In this document: piece by piece, positions 1 through 8,923 of the stretch | How positions within the stretch are numbered: the first letter of the stretch is position 1 | Layout of the letters: each line of letters begins with the position of its first letter | Origin: Chromohalobacter sp. 11-W | Lineage (GTDB): Bacteria; Pseudomonadota; Gammaproteobacteria; Pseudomonadales; Halomonadaceae | Direction: 5' to 3' | Length of the DNA stretch: 64,000 bases | NCBI RefSeq assembly: GCF_029889905.1 | Contig: NZ_JARANZ010000001.1 | Location: forward strand, 186,001-250,000 | The notes under the pieces: model-generated | What the model saw: only the letters and a program-made list of their open reading frames with translations | The model's database searches: none | What the model was told of the DNA's origin: nothing | Translations under genes and position numbers: made by a program

Positions 1-630
1 CCCATTGATGAACGCGAGCGAGCGACTGTCGACGAGCGGCGGGCTATTGCCCATGCCGCTGCCCGGCTGGTGGAACCCGGTCAGGTCGTGATGATCGATG
101 CCGGCTCCACGACGACTCAGCTTGCCTGGCAACTGGCGGCTAACGGGCAAACGCTGACCGTAATCACCAACAGCTACCCGGTAGCACGCGCGATGGCGTC
201 CTCGGCGTCTCGACTGATCTTGTGCCCCGGCGACTTCAATGCCCGTGAAGGCGGTATCTTCGGGCAGGATACGACCGACTACCTGACTCGTTTTCACGCC
301 AACATCGCTTTCATCGGTGCCAGCGGTTTGACGCAGGAAGGCATTCTCGACGTCAACCGTGACGCTGCTTGGGTCAAGCGCACGCTGATTGAGCGCAGCG
401 AAAGGACCTACCTACTCGTCGACCACACCAAATTCGCCCAGACCGTACTCGAGCGCGTGGCGCCGCTGAGCGTACTCGATGGCATTGTCACCGACCGAGC
501 GCCCTCCGATGCCATGACGCAGCGTCTGGAACGTGCCGGCGTCGCCGTACATATCGCCACTCTCGAGGCTATCGACAGCGCGCTATCGGCGCGTGTCTCG
601 GACACTACTGCCCGCGAGGATACCGCATGA
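1..630 (+). CDS. DeoR/GlpR-family transcriptional regulator, C-terminal part (5' truncated by window)
   Basis: The frame is open from the first base, so the N-terminal helix-turn-helix lies outside the window and about 209 residues are visible. They match the DeoR C-terminal sugar-phosphate sensor domain: the effector loop DAGSTTTQLA, the IGASGLTQEGI segment and the DHTKFAQ motif occur in family order. Known members repress sugar or polyol catabolic genes and are released by a phosphorylated sugar. The stop overlaps the start of the HAD hydrolase gene by 4 bp (ATGA), so the two are probably translationally coupled. The regulated sugar cannot be read from this fragment. Confidence 0.9.
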   Translation, partial: PIDERERATVDERRAIAHAAARLVEPGQVVMIDAGSTTTQLAWQLAANGQTLTVITNSYPVARAMASSASRLILCPGDFNAREGGIFGQDTTDYLTRFHANIAFIGASGLTQEGILDVNRDAAWVKRTLIERSERTYLLVDHTKFAQTVLERVAPLSVLDGIVTDRAPSDAMTQRLERAGVAVHIATLEAIDSALSARVSDTTAREDTA

Positions 631-1430
631 GCGTTCCCCAGCCGTTGCAATGTGCGCCACGTGAGGCATTGGCCGGTGTGTCGGTGGTGCTGACCGATGT
701 CGATGATACCTTGACTCGCCATGGTCGCCTGGCGAGTAAAACGCTGGCCGCATTGGAGCGACTCGATGCCGCCGGTATTACGGTGATTCCGGTCACCGGC
801 GGTTGCGCTGGCTGGTGCGATCATCTCGTTCGCGCCTGGCCGGTCGCGGCAGTAATCGGCGAAAGCGGTGCCTTCCGATTTCGGCGCACGCAAGCGGGTG
901 GGCTGGACATTCACAGCGTGCGACCGCTGATAGCACTGCATGAGGAACAGCACCAACTGCTAGCGATTGCCGAGCAAGCGATGCGCGCCGTACCTGGATC
1001 TCGCTTGGCCGCCGACCAGCGTTACCGCCTGGCCGATGTGGCTGTCGACCATGGGCAAGATGTAGCACCCCTTGATGATGATGCGATTGCACGTCTAATC
1101 GCGGCTTTTCATGACGCCGGCGCTAGTGCTCGAGCCAGTTCAATTCACGTCAATGCCTGGTTCGGCGATCATGACAAAGCCACCATGGCGGATTGGGTGC
1201 TTGAGCATGACCTTGGCCTTCGGCCCGAAGAACGCCGAGATCGTGTTTTGTTCATCGGTGATGCGCCCAATGATGCGTCTCTTTTCCAGCGCCACCCGCT
1301 GAGCGTGGGCGTTGCCAACATAGTCACGCGCCTCGATCAATTGCCTCGGCCCCCAAGCTGGCTATGTAATGCCAGCCATGGCGACGGCTTCGTGGAAATG
1401 GCGGAGGCGCTGCTAGCCGCCAGAGCGTGA
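627..1430 (+). CDS. HAD-superfamily (type IIB-like) hydrolase
   Basis: This 267-residue protein has the HAD nucleophile motif DVDDTLT at about residues 24-30, a motif II candidate in IPVTGG around residue 55, and the acidic motif FIGDAPND at about residue 210. The layout (cap between motifs II and III) resembles the Cof/mannosyl-3-phosphoglycerate phosphatase branch, so a sugar-phosphate phosphatase is likely; the substrate is unknown. It overlaps the DeoR gene by 4 bp. Because DeoR sensors bind phosphosugars, a shared sugar-phosphate pathway is a reasonable inference. Confidence 0.85.
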   Translation: MSVPQPLQCAPREALAGVSVVLTDVDDTLTRHGRLASKTLAALERLDAAGITVIPVTGGCAGWCDHLVRAWPVAAVIGESGAFRFRRTQAGGLDIHSVRPLIALHEEQHQLLAIAEQAMRAVPGSRLAADQRYRLADVAVDHGQDVAPLDDDAIARLIAAFHDAGASARASSIHVNAWFGDHDKATMADWVLEHDLGLRPEERRDRVLFIGDAPNDASLFQRHPLSVGVANIVTRLDQLPRPPSWLCNASHGDGFVEMAEALLAARA

Positions 1431-1462
1431 ACAAGCGCTAACACGAGGGAGGAAAATGGATT

Positions 1463-2272
1463 ATGTTGCCGGCGGGATTTCTGTGTGCGACATGCGGGGT
1501 GCAGTATCCCGCGAGCGAGGCGCCGCCGTCGCGGTGTCCGGTATGTGAGGACGAGCGGCAGTACGTGCCGGCGTCGGGTCAGCAATGGACGACGCCGACG
1601 GCCCTGGCGGCGGGGCATACCAATACCTTTCGCGAGATGGCGCCGGGTCTACTGGCGCTGGGCACGGTCCCGAAATTCGCCATCGGCCAGCGGGCGTTCT
1701 TGCTGCGCACGCCCCACGGCAATGTATTGTGGGATTGCCTGAGCCTGCTGGATACAGCCACGGTCACGTTGATCGAAGCGCTGGGCGGGCTAAAGGCGAT
1801 CATCATTTCGCACCCGCATTACTACGCCACCATGGCGAGCTGGGGCCGTGCGTTTAAGTGCCCGGTCTATGTGCACGCAGCGGATCGCGAATGGATCATG
1901 GTGCCGGATGAAGCGCTAACTCCGTGGGAGGGCGAGACGCTGGAGGTGCTGCCGGGAATAACGGCGCACCGCCTAGGCGGTCATTTCCCCGGCGCCAGCG
2001 TACTGCATTGGGAAGCGCGTGGCCTATTGTTGACGGGAGATACGCTGCTGATAACGCCAGATCGCATGGCGTCGTTTATGTGGTCGTATCCCAATAACAT
2101 TCCATTGCCTGCCGACGAGGTGGCACGCATCGGCGAGCGTTTGCACGCACTGGAATTCGAAGCCGCCTACGCGGCATTCTGGGGCAGCGAGATCACCACC
2201 GATGCCAGCGCCGTGGTGGCGCTGTCGGTAGCGCGTCATTGCCAGGCATTGAAGGTGCCTCGGGCGAAGTGA
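1463..2272 (+). CDS. MBL-fold protein with N-terminal zinc ribbon and degenerate metal motif
   Basis: 269 residues. The first 30 carry two CxxC knuckles (CATC and CPVC), a rubredoxin-like zinc ribbon. The rest follows the metallo-beta-lactamase fold: a strand before SHPHYYATM at about residues 115-123, GGHFPGASVLHW at about 172, and LLTGDTLL at about 190. The canonical HxHxDH signature is replaced by HPHYYATM, so normal binuclear metal binding is doubtful. An SD-like GAGGGAGG lies just upstream of the start. Close family members in other proteobacteria are annotated only as MBL-fold hydrolases. Function unknown. Confidence 0.8.
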   Translation: MLPAGFLCATCGVQYPASEAPPSRCPVCEDERQYVPASGQQWTTPTALAAGHTNTFREMAPGLLALGTVPKFAIGQRAFLLRTPHGNVLWDCLSLLDTATVTLIEALGGLKAIIISHPHYYATMASWGRAFKCPVYVHAADREWIMVPDEALTPWEGETLEVLPGITAHRLGGHFPGASVLHWEARGLLLTGDTLLITPDRMASFMWSYPNNIPLPADEVARIGERLHALEFEAAYAAFWGSEITTDASAVVALSVARHCQALKVPRAK

Positions 2273-2318
2273 ACGCACACCTTTACAACCCAATGATGAC
2301 AATCATGGAGCGCATGAC

Positions 2319-2924
2319 ATGAAGCTGTATCTCAAGCCGGGTAGCTGCGCGATGGCCGTGCACATCGCGCTGGAAGAGGCCGAGTTGACCTACGAGATCG
2401 AGAAAGTGGATCTGGCTGCCAAGAAAACGGAGAGCGGCGAGGATTATCTGGCGATCAGTCCCAATGGGTACGTGCCCGCCTTGGTGTTGGACGACGGTGA
2501 GGTGATGACCGAGGCGGCGGCGATTCTTCTCTACGTCGCCAATCTCGCACCGGAGGCTGAGATGGCGCCTTCCCCGGGCAGCAAGGCGTATTTCGAGCTA
2601 TTGGGCCAACTGGTATTCATCTCCACCGAGCTGCACAAGAACTTCAGTCCTTTCTTCAAGCCTAACAGCGGCGACACCTGGCGTAGCATCGCGCAGAAGA
2701 ATCTCGAGACGCGACTCTCGCTGATGAACGAGCGCTTGGCGTCGTGTGACTACGTGATGGGTGAGCGCTTCAGCGTGGCGGATGCCTATCTGTTCACGGT
2801 GCTCAGTTGGGCGCAGGTGGTGGATGTCTCGCTGGACGCGTGGCCTCATCTGCAGCGTTTCGTGGCGCGCATCGCCGAGCGGGACTCGGTTCAGCGCGCC
2901 ATGCAGGCCGAAGGCTTGAAGTGA
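2319..2924 (+). CDS. gstA: Glutathione S-transferase, beta class (GstA-like)
   Basis: The 201-residue length equals that of E. coli GstA. The N-terminal thioredoxin fold starts MKLYLKPGSC and keeps Cys10, the residue that forms a mixed disulfide with glutathione in beta-class enzymes. A glutathione-contacting NGYVPALVLDDG loop follows at about residues 50-61, then MTEAAAI, and an all-helical C-terminal domain. Expected role: cytosolic conjugation or thiol transfer in detoxification. It is the last gene on the + strand before a convergent efflux operon, with only 28 bp between the stops. Confidence 0.9.
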   Translation: MKLYLKPGSCAMAVHIALEEAELTYEIEKVDLAAKKTESGEDYLAISPNGYVPALVLDDGEVMTEAAAILLYVANLAPEAEMAPSPGSKAYFELLGQLVFISTELHKNFSPFFKPNSGDTWRSIAQKNLETRLSLMNERLASCDYVMGERFSVADAYLFTVLSWAQVVDVSLDAWPHLQRFVARIAERDSVQRAMQAEGLK

Positions 2925-2952
2925 GCAATCGCTTGCGCTCGGCCCGTTGTGC

Positions 2953-4119
2953 TCAGCCGTGATCGCGCGGTTTGGCGTCGCTGACGTCGATATCCACCTC
3001 GACCATCATCCCAGGGCCGACCAGCTCGGTCGGCCCATCGTCGAATTGGATGCGCACCGGCAGGCGTTGGGTGATCTTGGTGAAGTTGCCGGAGGGATTG
3101 GGGTCCGGTAGTAGCGCGAACTGGCTGGTGGCGGCACGGCCGATGACGCTGACGTGGCCCTTGAAGGTGGCGTCCGGGAAAGCGTCGACGGTGATCGCGA
3201 CCGGTTGGCCCTGACGCAGCTCGCCGATATCGGTCTCCTTGATGTTAGCCTCGACCCAGAGTTTGTCGGGGTCGTGCATCATCAGGATCGGTTGCCCCGC
3301 GCTGATGTACTCGCCTTGATCGGCCAACGTCTTGTTGATCACGCCGTCGCTGGGGCTGGTGATACGCAGGTCGTCGAGGCGCAGGCGCTCCTCGTCGCGC
3401 TTGGCCCGGGCGGTGGCGAGATTCTGCTCGGCGATTCCCACCTGTTTTTTCAACACGTCGGGGTTGGGCAGTGGCATCTGCGAGCCATTGATGAAGCCCA
3501 CTTGGGCGTTGTCGGCCAGCGCCTGGCTGACTTCCACTTCTTGCTGCGCCTGAGCGTGCTCGGCCTTGGCGGCTTGGTAGGCGTAGTAATCCTGATCGCG
3601 GCGCTGTTCGGAGACTGACTTTTTCTTGTAAAGCGTGTCGGCGCGCTTGAACTCGCGTTGAGCCTCGGTGAGCCGTGCCTGGGCGGCTTCCTCGGCGGCT
3701 TGGCTGGCCTCGAGGTCTTGATGAGTCAGGTTCATGCCGCCTTCAAGCTGCTTCTGGGCCATCGCCAAGCGTGCTTTCTCGTAGTCGAGTTGGGCCTGCT
3801 GCGCGGCGACATTGGCCTCGAGCGATGCCATCTTGCGCTCGTCGGGCTTGCTGTAGAGTGCCGCCACGGCGTCGCCTTTCTTCAGCGTATCGCCCTCGGT
3901 GAGCGTGAAGTCGGTGATGCGACCGTCCAAGCGGCTGCTGACCGTAATTTGATCGGCCATCACGCGGGCGTCCTGAGCACTGACGTGTGTCAGGCGATGG
4001 GCGATCGCGAAGCCGATCCAGATCAGGCAGAGCACCACGAGAATCGCCAGAATCAGCCATTTGCCGCGCGATGGAAAGCGGCGTTTGTCGGTCGTCTGAG
4101 GTGTTGTGTCGTCGGTCAT
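2953..4119 (-). CDS. HlyD/EmrA-family membrane fusion protein of a multidrug efflux system
   Basis: 388 residues. A basic cytoplasmic tail is followed by one membrane segment (about residues 19-42), a barrel-sandwich (lipoyl-like) half near 50-80, a long alpha-helical coiled-coil hairpin (about 85-215, Ala/Gln/Glu rich), the second lipoyl half near 255-280 (SPSDGVI) and a beta-barrel domain. This is the EmrA-type periplasmic adaptor that links an inner-membrane MFS pump to an outer-membrane channel. It lies 77 bp downstream of the DHA2 permease and is probably co-transcribed with it. No outer-membrane factor gene is nearby. Substrates unknown. Confidence 0.9.
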   Translation of the reverse strand: MTDDTTPQTTDKRRFPSRGKWLILAILVVLCLIWIGFAIAHRLTHVSAQDARVMADQITVSSRLDGRITDFTLTEGDTLKKGDAVAALYSKPDERKMASLEANVAAQQAQLDYEKARLAMAQKQLEGGMNLTHQDLEASQAAEEAAQARLTEAQREFKRADTLYKKKSVSEQRRDQDYYAYQAAKAEHAQAQQEVEVSQALADNAQVGFINGSQMPLPNPDVLKKQVGIAEQNLATARAKRDEERLRLDDLRITSPSDGVINKTLADQGEYISAGQPILMMHDPDKLWVEANIKETDIGELRQGQPVAITVDAFPDATFKGHVSVIGRAATSQFALLPDPNPSGNFTKITQRLPVRIQFDDGPTELVGPGMMVEVDIDVSDAKPRDHG

Positions 4120-4157
4120 GGCAGTGTCCTTGGTCGAAACGTGCGTCGCGTGGGCGT

Positions 4158-4208
4158 CGTGGTCACTTAGTCTGCGTAGTCACTTGGTCTTCGTGGTCAC
4201 TTGGGCGT
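4158..4208. repeat. Three imperfect 17-bp tandem repeats at the stop of the efflux permease gene
   Basis: Units at 4158-4174, 4175-4191 and 4192-4208 share the core CGTxGTCACTT. The third unit contains the stop codon of the permease gene (TGA on the minus strand, 4197-4199). The other two lie in the gap before the adaptor gene. Looks like local duplication of the 3' end; a structured spacer in the mRNA is possible. Confidence 0.7.
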
Positions 4209-5750
4209 CGTGGCGCGCCAGCGGCTGAGCAGAAGCGAGGGAATCGCAACGATGAACAGGCTTCCCGTGAGCACCCAAAAGCCGTCCTGATAGGCGAGGA
4301 TGGAGGCCCATATAGCCTCGGTACGCTCCATCAGATACCCGGCCATGGCACTTTGCTGAGTGGCTGAGGCGCCGAGATGGCCGACCAGGTCGGCGAGCTG
4401 GTGGAGTTGCTGCTGGGCGAGAGCGTTATCGGCGTTGACGCCGGCGTTGAGCGATTGGCCGTGTTGCGCCGTCTGTCGGTCGAGCAGGATCACCAGCCCC
4501 GCCGTGCCCAGTGCGCCGCCGAGCTGCAGCGCGAAGTTGATGGCCCCGGAGCCGTGACCGGTCAAATGCCGGGGCAGCCCGGCGATGGCGTTGGAAAGCG
4601 TCGGCGGGGGAAACGAGGCCATGCCGATGGAAAGAATGCCCATCGCCGTCGCCAGGTACGCGAACGAAGTATTCCAGTCCATCTGCGTCATCAGCCACAC
4701 CGCATACATGGTGCAGGCGAGCCCCGGTACCGTCAGGCGATGCGGCGGATGACGGTCGCTCAACCAGCCCACCAGCGGCACCAGTACGCCCAACACGGCA
4801 GTGGAAGGGAGAAAGATCTGTCCGGCGGTGATCGGACTGTAATGCAGCACCGACTGCACGAATTGCGGCAGCAAATACATGATGCCGTAGAAGGTGCCGC
4901 CGAAAAGGAACATCGCCAGAGTTCCGACCACGAAGACGCGGTTGCGGAAGATCGCCAGATCCATCAACGGATGCCGGGAACGATTCTGCCAGATCACGAA
5001 CGCGGTGCCGCAGAGTAGGGCGATGAGAATCAGCGTCGGCACGCGCGGGTCGTACCATCCCCAACGCTGGCCGTTGGAAAGCGCCGCCAGCAGCGAGAAC
5101 ACCGAGACGAATAACAGCACGACGCCGGCCCAATCGAAGGGTGAGCGCGGGCCCTTTTGTTCTCGCGAGGGCAGGAAGAAGTAGCCCATCACCGCCGCCG
5201 CCACGCAGATCGGTAGGGTCACGAAGAAGACGTAACGCCAGGTGAAATGCTCGACCAGCCAGCCGCCGATCACCGTGGCCAGCGTCAGCGGCAGGCCCAG
5301 GCACATGCCGTACATCGCTGTCGCCATGCCGCGTCCTTCGGGTGGATAAGCCGCAAATAGTGCTTGCATGGCCACCGGGCGGATCAGCCCCGTCATCCCG
5401 CCCTGAATGACGCGCGCCGCGATGAGCATGCCCATGCCTTGCCCCAGACCACCGAGGATCGAGGCGGCAATGAATACGATCAACAAGCCGATGAAGGTGG
5501 CGCGCTGGCCGACGGCGGAGACCAGCCACGGCGCGACGAGCAGGGAGACGGTCGTCGAGGCCAGAAAGCCGGTGGACAGCCACTGCACCTGGGAGTCGCT
5601 CATGCCGAAGGCGCCCTTGATGTAGGGAATCGCCACATTGACGATGGTGATCGACATGCCGAGTGCCACGAGCCCTAGCATCACGGTCAGGGTGACCCAG
5701 AGGCGGTAGCGGGAACCATAACGTTCGAAAAGTTGATCGACCTGCGTCAT
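4197..5750 (-). CDS. DHA2-family MFS efflux permease (EmrB-like)
   Basis: The start is set at the ATG at 5750 (MTQVDQLFERYG), because the upstream extension is hydrophilic and lacks family character. The 517-residue product has many hydrophobic segments, consistent with the 14 transmembrane helices of the DHA2 family. Family-like pieces are VNVAIPYIKGAFG after the first helix, the WLSTGFL segment in helix 2 and the RVIQGG segment. Expected role: proton-driven drug or toxic-compound export with the adjacent HlyD-type adaptor. The 3' end lies inside a short tandem repeat. Substrate unknown. Confidence 0.9.
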   Translation of the reverse strand: MTQVDQLFERYGSRYRLWVTLTVMLGLVALGMSITIVNVAIPYIKGAFGMSDSQVQWLSTGFLASTTVSLLVAPWLVSAVGQRATFIGLLIVFIAASILGGLGQGMGMLIAARVIQGGMTGLIRPVAMQALFAAYPPEGRGMATAMYGMCLGLPLTLATVIGGWLVEHFTWRYVFFVTLPICVAAAVMGYFFLPSREQKGPRSPFDWAGVVLLFVSVFSLLAALSNGQRWGWYDPRVPTLILIALLCGTAFVIWQNRSRHPLMDLAIFRNRVFVVGTLAMFLFGGTFYGIMYLLPQFVQSVLHYSPITAGQIFLPSTAVLGVLVPLVGWLSDRHPPHRLTVPGLACTMYAVWLMTQMDWNTSFAYLATAMGILSIGMASFPPPTLSNAIAGLPRHLTGHGSGAINFALQLGGALGTAGLVILLDRQTAQHGQSLNAGVNADNALAQQQLHQLADLVGHLGASATQQSAMAGYLMERTEAIWASILAYQDGFWVLTGSLFIVAIPSLLLSRWRATTPK

Positions 5751-6246
5751 GCACGACCGCCGATATAGCAGGAACGGCGACATCGTGACGAGGACGCGAA
5801 CGAGAGAGAATGCAAAGCTTTGTCCTTGTGAGTCGTGAGCGTTACCCATGCCAGGCGTGCTGTCATGAAAACCGCAAGCAGGCAAATCGATAACGTGACG
5901 ATATTTTGTTAGCTAAGCGATTATGGCGTGTTTGCATGACGTCTTTCAACGTGCCGGGGATGAGACTAAGACACGCCCCGAAGCGGCCATCGCTGTCGCC
6001 GAGGTCATCTCACGTCGGTCTTAAGACTTTGGTCGTGCGTCTTTGGTCGCGGGGTGAGGGGGCGGCGCCCGATCTTGCGGAGGCGTGCGGGTCTCATGAC
6101 TGAATCGCTATCACTTTTAGCCACAAAACACATTAGATGGCTATCGGTACACGCATTAGGTTGGTGTCTGACTATGCGGCAGTCTGTTAACGAGCAGGCC
6201 TGATATACTCCTTCGTCATGATGCTGCGACTCAATAAGGCTAACGC
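5751..6246. other. Divergent intergenic region between efflux operon and mtgA
   Basis: About 500 bp without a convincing gene. Small open frames here lack ribosome sites and family features. An extended -10 candidate TGATATACT lies at 6201-6209, about 38 bp before the mtgA start; no good -35 is visible. The other half should hold the efflux promoter. Confidence 0.45.
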
Positions 6247-6951
6247 ATGACGCGGGATTGGTTGCGCAGGGGACTGCGCTTTTTGATGTTCGTGATACTT
6301 GGCTTCGTGGGGCTATCGGTGCTTCTGGTGCTGGTGTTTCGCGTGGTACCGGTGTTCGGCTCGACGGTGATGCTGGAGCGCAAGATCGAGTCGTGGGTGA
6401 GTGGCGAGCCGGTCTCGATCCACCAGCAATGGCGGCCATGGGCGTCGCTTTCCGACAATGCCAAGCTGGCGGTGATCGCCTCAGAGGACCAGCGCTTTCC
6501 CATGCATCACGGATTCGATTTCAACCAGATGCAGAAGGCACTCGACGCCTGGTTCAGCGGCGACAGCCTGCGCGGCGCCAGTACCATCAGCCAGCAGACC
6601 GCCAAGAACCTGTTCCTGTGGACCGACCGGACCTGGGTGCGAAAGGGCTTCGAAGCCTGGTTCACGGTCTTGATCGAACTGCTGTGGCCCAAGGAGCGGA
6701 TCCTCGAGGTGTATCTCAATATCGTCGAGTGGGACCGAGGCGTGTTCGGCCTGGAAGCCGCCGCGCAGCATTACTTCGGTGTGAGCGCCAGCCAACTCAG
6801 CGCAGCGCAGGCCAGCCGCTTAGCGGCGATTCTGCCCAATCCGCGTGAGTGGAGTGCGTCGCGGCCCTCGGCGTACATTCAGCAGCGCAGCCAGTGGATT
6901 CGGCAGCAAATGCGTCAACTGGGTGGCAGCGCCTACCTCGAGCGCCTGTAA
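6247..6951 (+). CDS. mtgA: Monofunctional biosynthetic peptidoglycan transglycosylase
   Basis: 234 residues with one N-terminal membrane anchor (about residues 10-38), then a GT51 glycosyltransferase domain. The GT51 motifs are present in order: SEDQRFPMHHGFD with the catalytic Glu (about 81-93), RGASTISQQTAKNLFLW, and KERILEVYLNIVEWDRGVFG. There is no transpeptidase domain, which matches MtgA and separates it from bifunctional PBPs. It polymerises lipid II into glycan strands at the periplasmic face. It stands alone in its own transcription unit or with the following dehydrogenase gene 58 bp downstream, which has no obvious functional link. Confidence 0.95.
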   Translation: MTRDWLRRGLRFLMFVILGFVGLSVLLVLVFRVVPVFGSTVMLERKIESWVSGEPVSIHQQWRPWASLSDNAKLAVIASEDQRFPMHHGFDFNQMQKALDAWFSGDSLRGASTISQQTAKNLFLWTDRTWVRKGFEAWFTVLIELLWPKERILEVYLNIVEWDRGVFGLEAAAQHYFGVSASQLSAAQASRLAAILPNPREWSASRPSAYIQQRSQWIRQQMRQLGGSAYLERL

Positions 6952-7009
6952 GCGTTGGCATCTGCTCGCCGCTGTCATCGCAGTCGCTTTTATCAGATAA
7001 GGAGCCTTC

Positions 7010-7939
7010 ATGAATTCCACTTCCGTGGCCATCGTCGGATTCGGCAAGATCGCACGCGATCAGCACGTGCCCGCCCTGCGTGACAACGCGGCGTTTACGC
7101 TCGATGCCGTGGCTAGCCGTAATGCGTCGCTTGAGGGTGTCGCGCATTTTCGCGATATCCAGACCCTGCTCGATGAGCGCCCGGATATCCAGGCGATATC
7201 GCTATGTGCCCCGCCGCAAGTGCGTTATCGACAGGCGCGTGCGGCCATCGCCGCAGGCAAGCATGTGATGCTGGAAAAACCGCCGGGCGCGACGCTGAGT
7301 GAGGTGGAAGATCTGCGTGCTCAGGCCGAGCGTGCCGGCGTGACGCTGTTCGCGACCTGGCATTCGCGGTACGCGGCGGGGGTCGCCCAGGCCCGTGAGT
7401 GGCTGAGTGAGCGTCGCGTGCGTTCGGTCAACGTGCAATGGAAGGAAGACGTACGGCGCTGGCATCCCGGCCAGGAATGGATCTGGGAAGCCGGTGGTCT
7501 GGGCGTGTTCGACCCCGGCATCAACGCGCTGTCGATCATCACTGCGATTCTGCCCGAACCCTTCTTTCTCACCCAGGGCGAACTGGAAGTGCCGGCCAAT
7601 CGCCAGGGACCGATCGCGGCGACGCTGGCGTTTCGCGATGCGCATGATGCCGATATTCGGGCCGAGTTCGACTGGCGCCAGACGGGGCCGCAGACCTGGG
7701 ACATTTACATCGAGACCGATGCCGGGCCGCTGTCGCTTACCCAGGGCGGCAGTCGTTTGACCATCGGGGATGAGGTGCTGCTGGAGGGCGGCGATGTCGA
7801 GTATCCCGGGCTCTACGCTCGTTTCGCCGAGCTCATCGCCAATGGCGAGAGCGATGTCGATGTCGCGCCGCTACGGCATGTTGCTGATGCCTTCCTGCTT
7901 GGCCAGCGCGTCAGCGTCAGTGCCTTCCACGACGACTGA
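7010..7939 (+). CDS. gal: Gfo/Idh/MocA-family dehydrogenase, D-galactose/L-arabinose 1-dehydrogenase-like
   Basis: 309 residues. The N-terminal Rossmann motif is VGFGKIARDQH (about residues 10-20), the family EKP motif occurs as MLEKPPG near 87, and WHPGQEWIWEAGG followed by LGVFDPGINALS occurs near 150-170. This pattern closely resembles the NAD(P)-dependent galactose 1-dehydrogenase (Gal) of pseudomonads, which oxidises D-galactose, and often L-arabinose, to the lactone. SD AAGGAG lies 6 bp upstream of the ATG. The AraFGH-like uptake genes 4 kb downstream make a joint role in oxidative galactose/arabinose catabolism plausible. Confidence 0.8.
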   Translation: MNSTSVAIVGFGKIARDQHVPALRDNAAFTLDAVASRNASLEGVAHFRDIQTLLDERPDIQAISLCAPPQVRYRQARAAIAAGKHVMLEKPPGATLSEVEDLRAQAERAGVTLFATWHSRYAAGVAQAREWLSERRVRSVNVQWKEDVRRWHPGQEWIWEAGGLGVFDPGINALSIITAILPEPFFLTQGELEVPANRQGPIAATLAFRDAHDADIRAEFDWRQTGPQTWDIYIETDAGPLSLTQGGSRLTIGDEVLLEGGDVEYPGLYARFAELIANGESDVDVAPLRHVADAFLLGQRVSVSAFHDD

Positions 7940-8036
7940 CTGATGCGACGCCGGCTCGGCGCTATGTGAAACTGGCTCCAGCGCCGACCGAACGCGTGTT
8001 CCTGTCGGCGTGACGATTCATGGATCGAGAACCGCA

Positions 8037-8804
8037 TTACATCGGCGGTATGGTGCCATCACGACCGACAATCACGATCTTGGCTTGGACCGGATCCTGA
8101 GTGATGTTGCCGGCGACGAAGACGGCTGCGCCAGTCTTGAGGTCGTCCATGGAGCCTTTGCTGACCATGACTGTCGGCACATCGCTAGGGACGCGAATCT
8201 GCTTGCTGCCATCGCCGTAGTCGACGGTCAGTGTCATCATGCCGTTCTCGTCGGTAGTGCTGTCCACGGTGCCGTTAGTCATGGTCGAACCGCTCGAGGC
8301 GCCGCCTATCTTGCCCTCCGCATTGTTGCCCATGGCGTCATCACTGCCGGTCGAGCTGACGGTGCCGTTGGTCACGGTGGAACCACTGCCGCTGCCGCCC
8401 AGTTTCTCACCGCTCGCGTTGCCATTGCTCGCACCGCGCGGTGTGTCCCACGGGTAGTCACCCTCTCCAGTCCCCTTCATTGATTCCGGAAAGATGACCA
8501 TTTCTAGAGCCTTGGCGGGTTGGCCGTCTTCGCCAGCCACGTTGGCGGTGCCGATGAAGGTACCTTTTTCGATCTCATCGAGACTGCTTTCACTGACAGC
8601 GGCGAGCCGGGTATTTTCGCCAAGCACCACGCGATGATTGCTATCGCCGGAGGTTGACTCGACAGAGAAGCCTTCATCGCTGACTTCCGTGATAGTGCCG
8701 CGTAGGTTGTTGGGTGTATCGGCGACGGCATTGGCAGCGAAACAGCCCACGGTGAGACCGAACAGCGCTATGCGGAGCGTGCGAGTTGCGTTGATGGTTT
8801 GCAT
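8037..8804 (-). CDS. Exported protein with internal repeats (DUF5666-like), function unknown
   Basis: 255 residues with a signal peptide (RTLRIALFGLTVGC...ANAVADT, cleavage near residue 28). A beta-rich segment follows, LRGTITEVSDEGFSVES with IGTANVAGEDG, then a MVIFPESMKGTGEGDYPWD block. Two copies of a roughly 21-residue Gly/Ser/Thr repeat centred on GSTVTNGTVSST and GSTMTNGTVDST come next (about residues 130-180), and a second beta domain ends the protein. Similar periplasmic proteins are known only as hypotheticals or DUF5666-type. It is convergent with the dehydrogenase gene. No catalytic residues are recognised. Confidence 0.7.
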   Translation of the reverse strand: MQTINATRTLRIALFGLTVGCFAANAVADTPNNLRGTITEVSDEGFSVESTSGDSNHRVVLGENTRLAAVSESSLDEIEKGTFIGTANVAGEDGQPAKALEMVIFPESMKGTGEGDYPWDTPRGASNGNASGEKLGGSGSGSTVTNGTVSSTGSDDAMGNNAEGKIGGASSGSTMTNGTVDSTTDENGMMTLTVDYGDGSKQIRVPSDVPTVMVSKGSMDDLKTGAAVFVAGNITQDPVQAKIVIVGRDGTIPPM

Positions 8805-8923
8805 GAAAAATCCTTCTTCTTGCGTGTGGTGAGCGGTATCAGGCTAAGTTTTCTGATAAGTCCGCTCGGTTGAGTGCAGTTGATCGTAATGAATTGTCAA
8901 GCGAGGGTGGTATTTCGGCTCGG

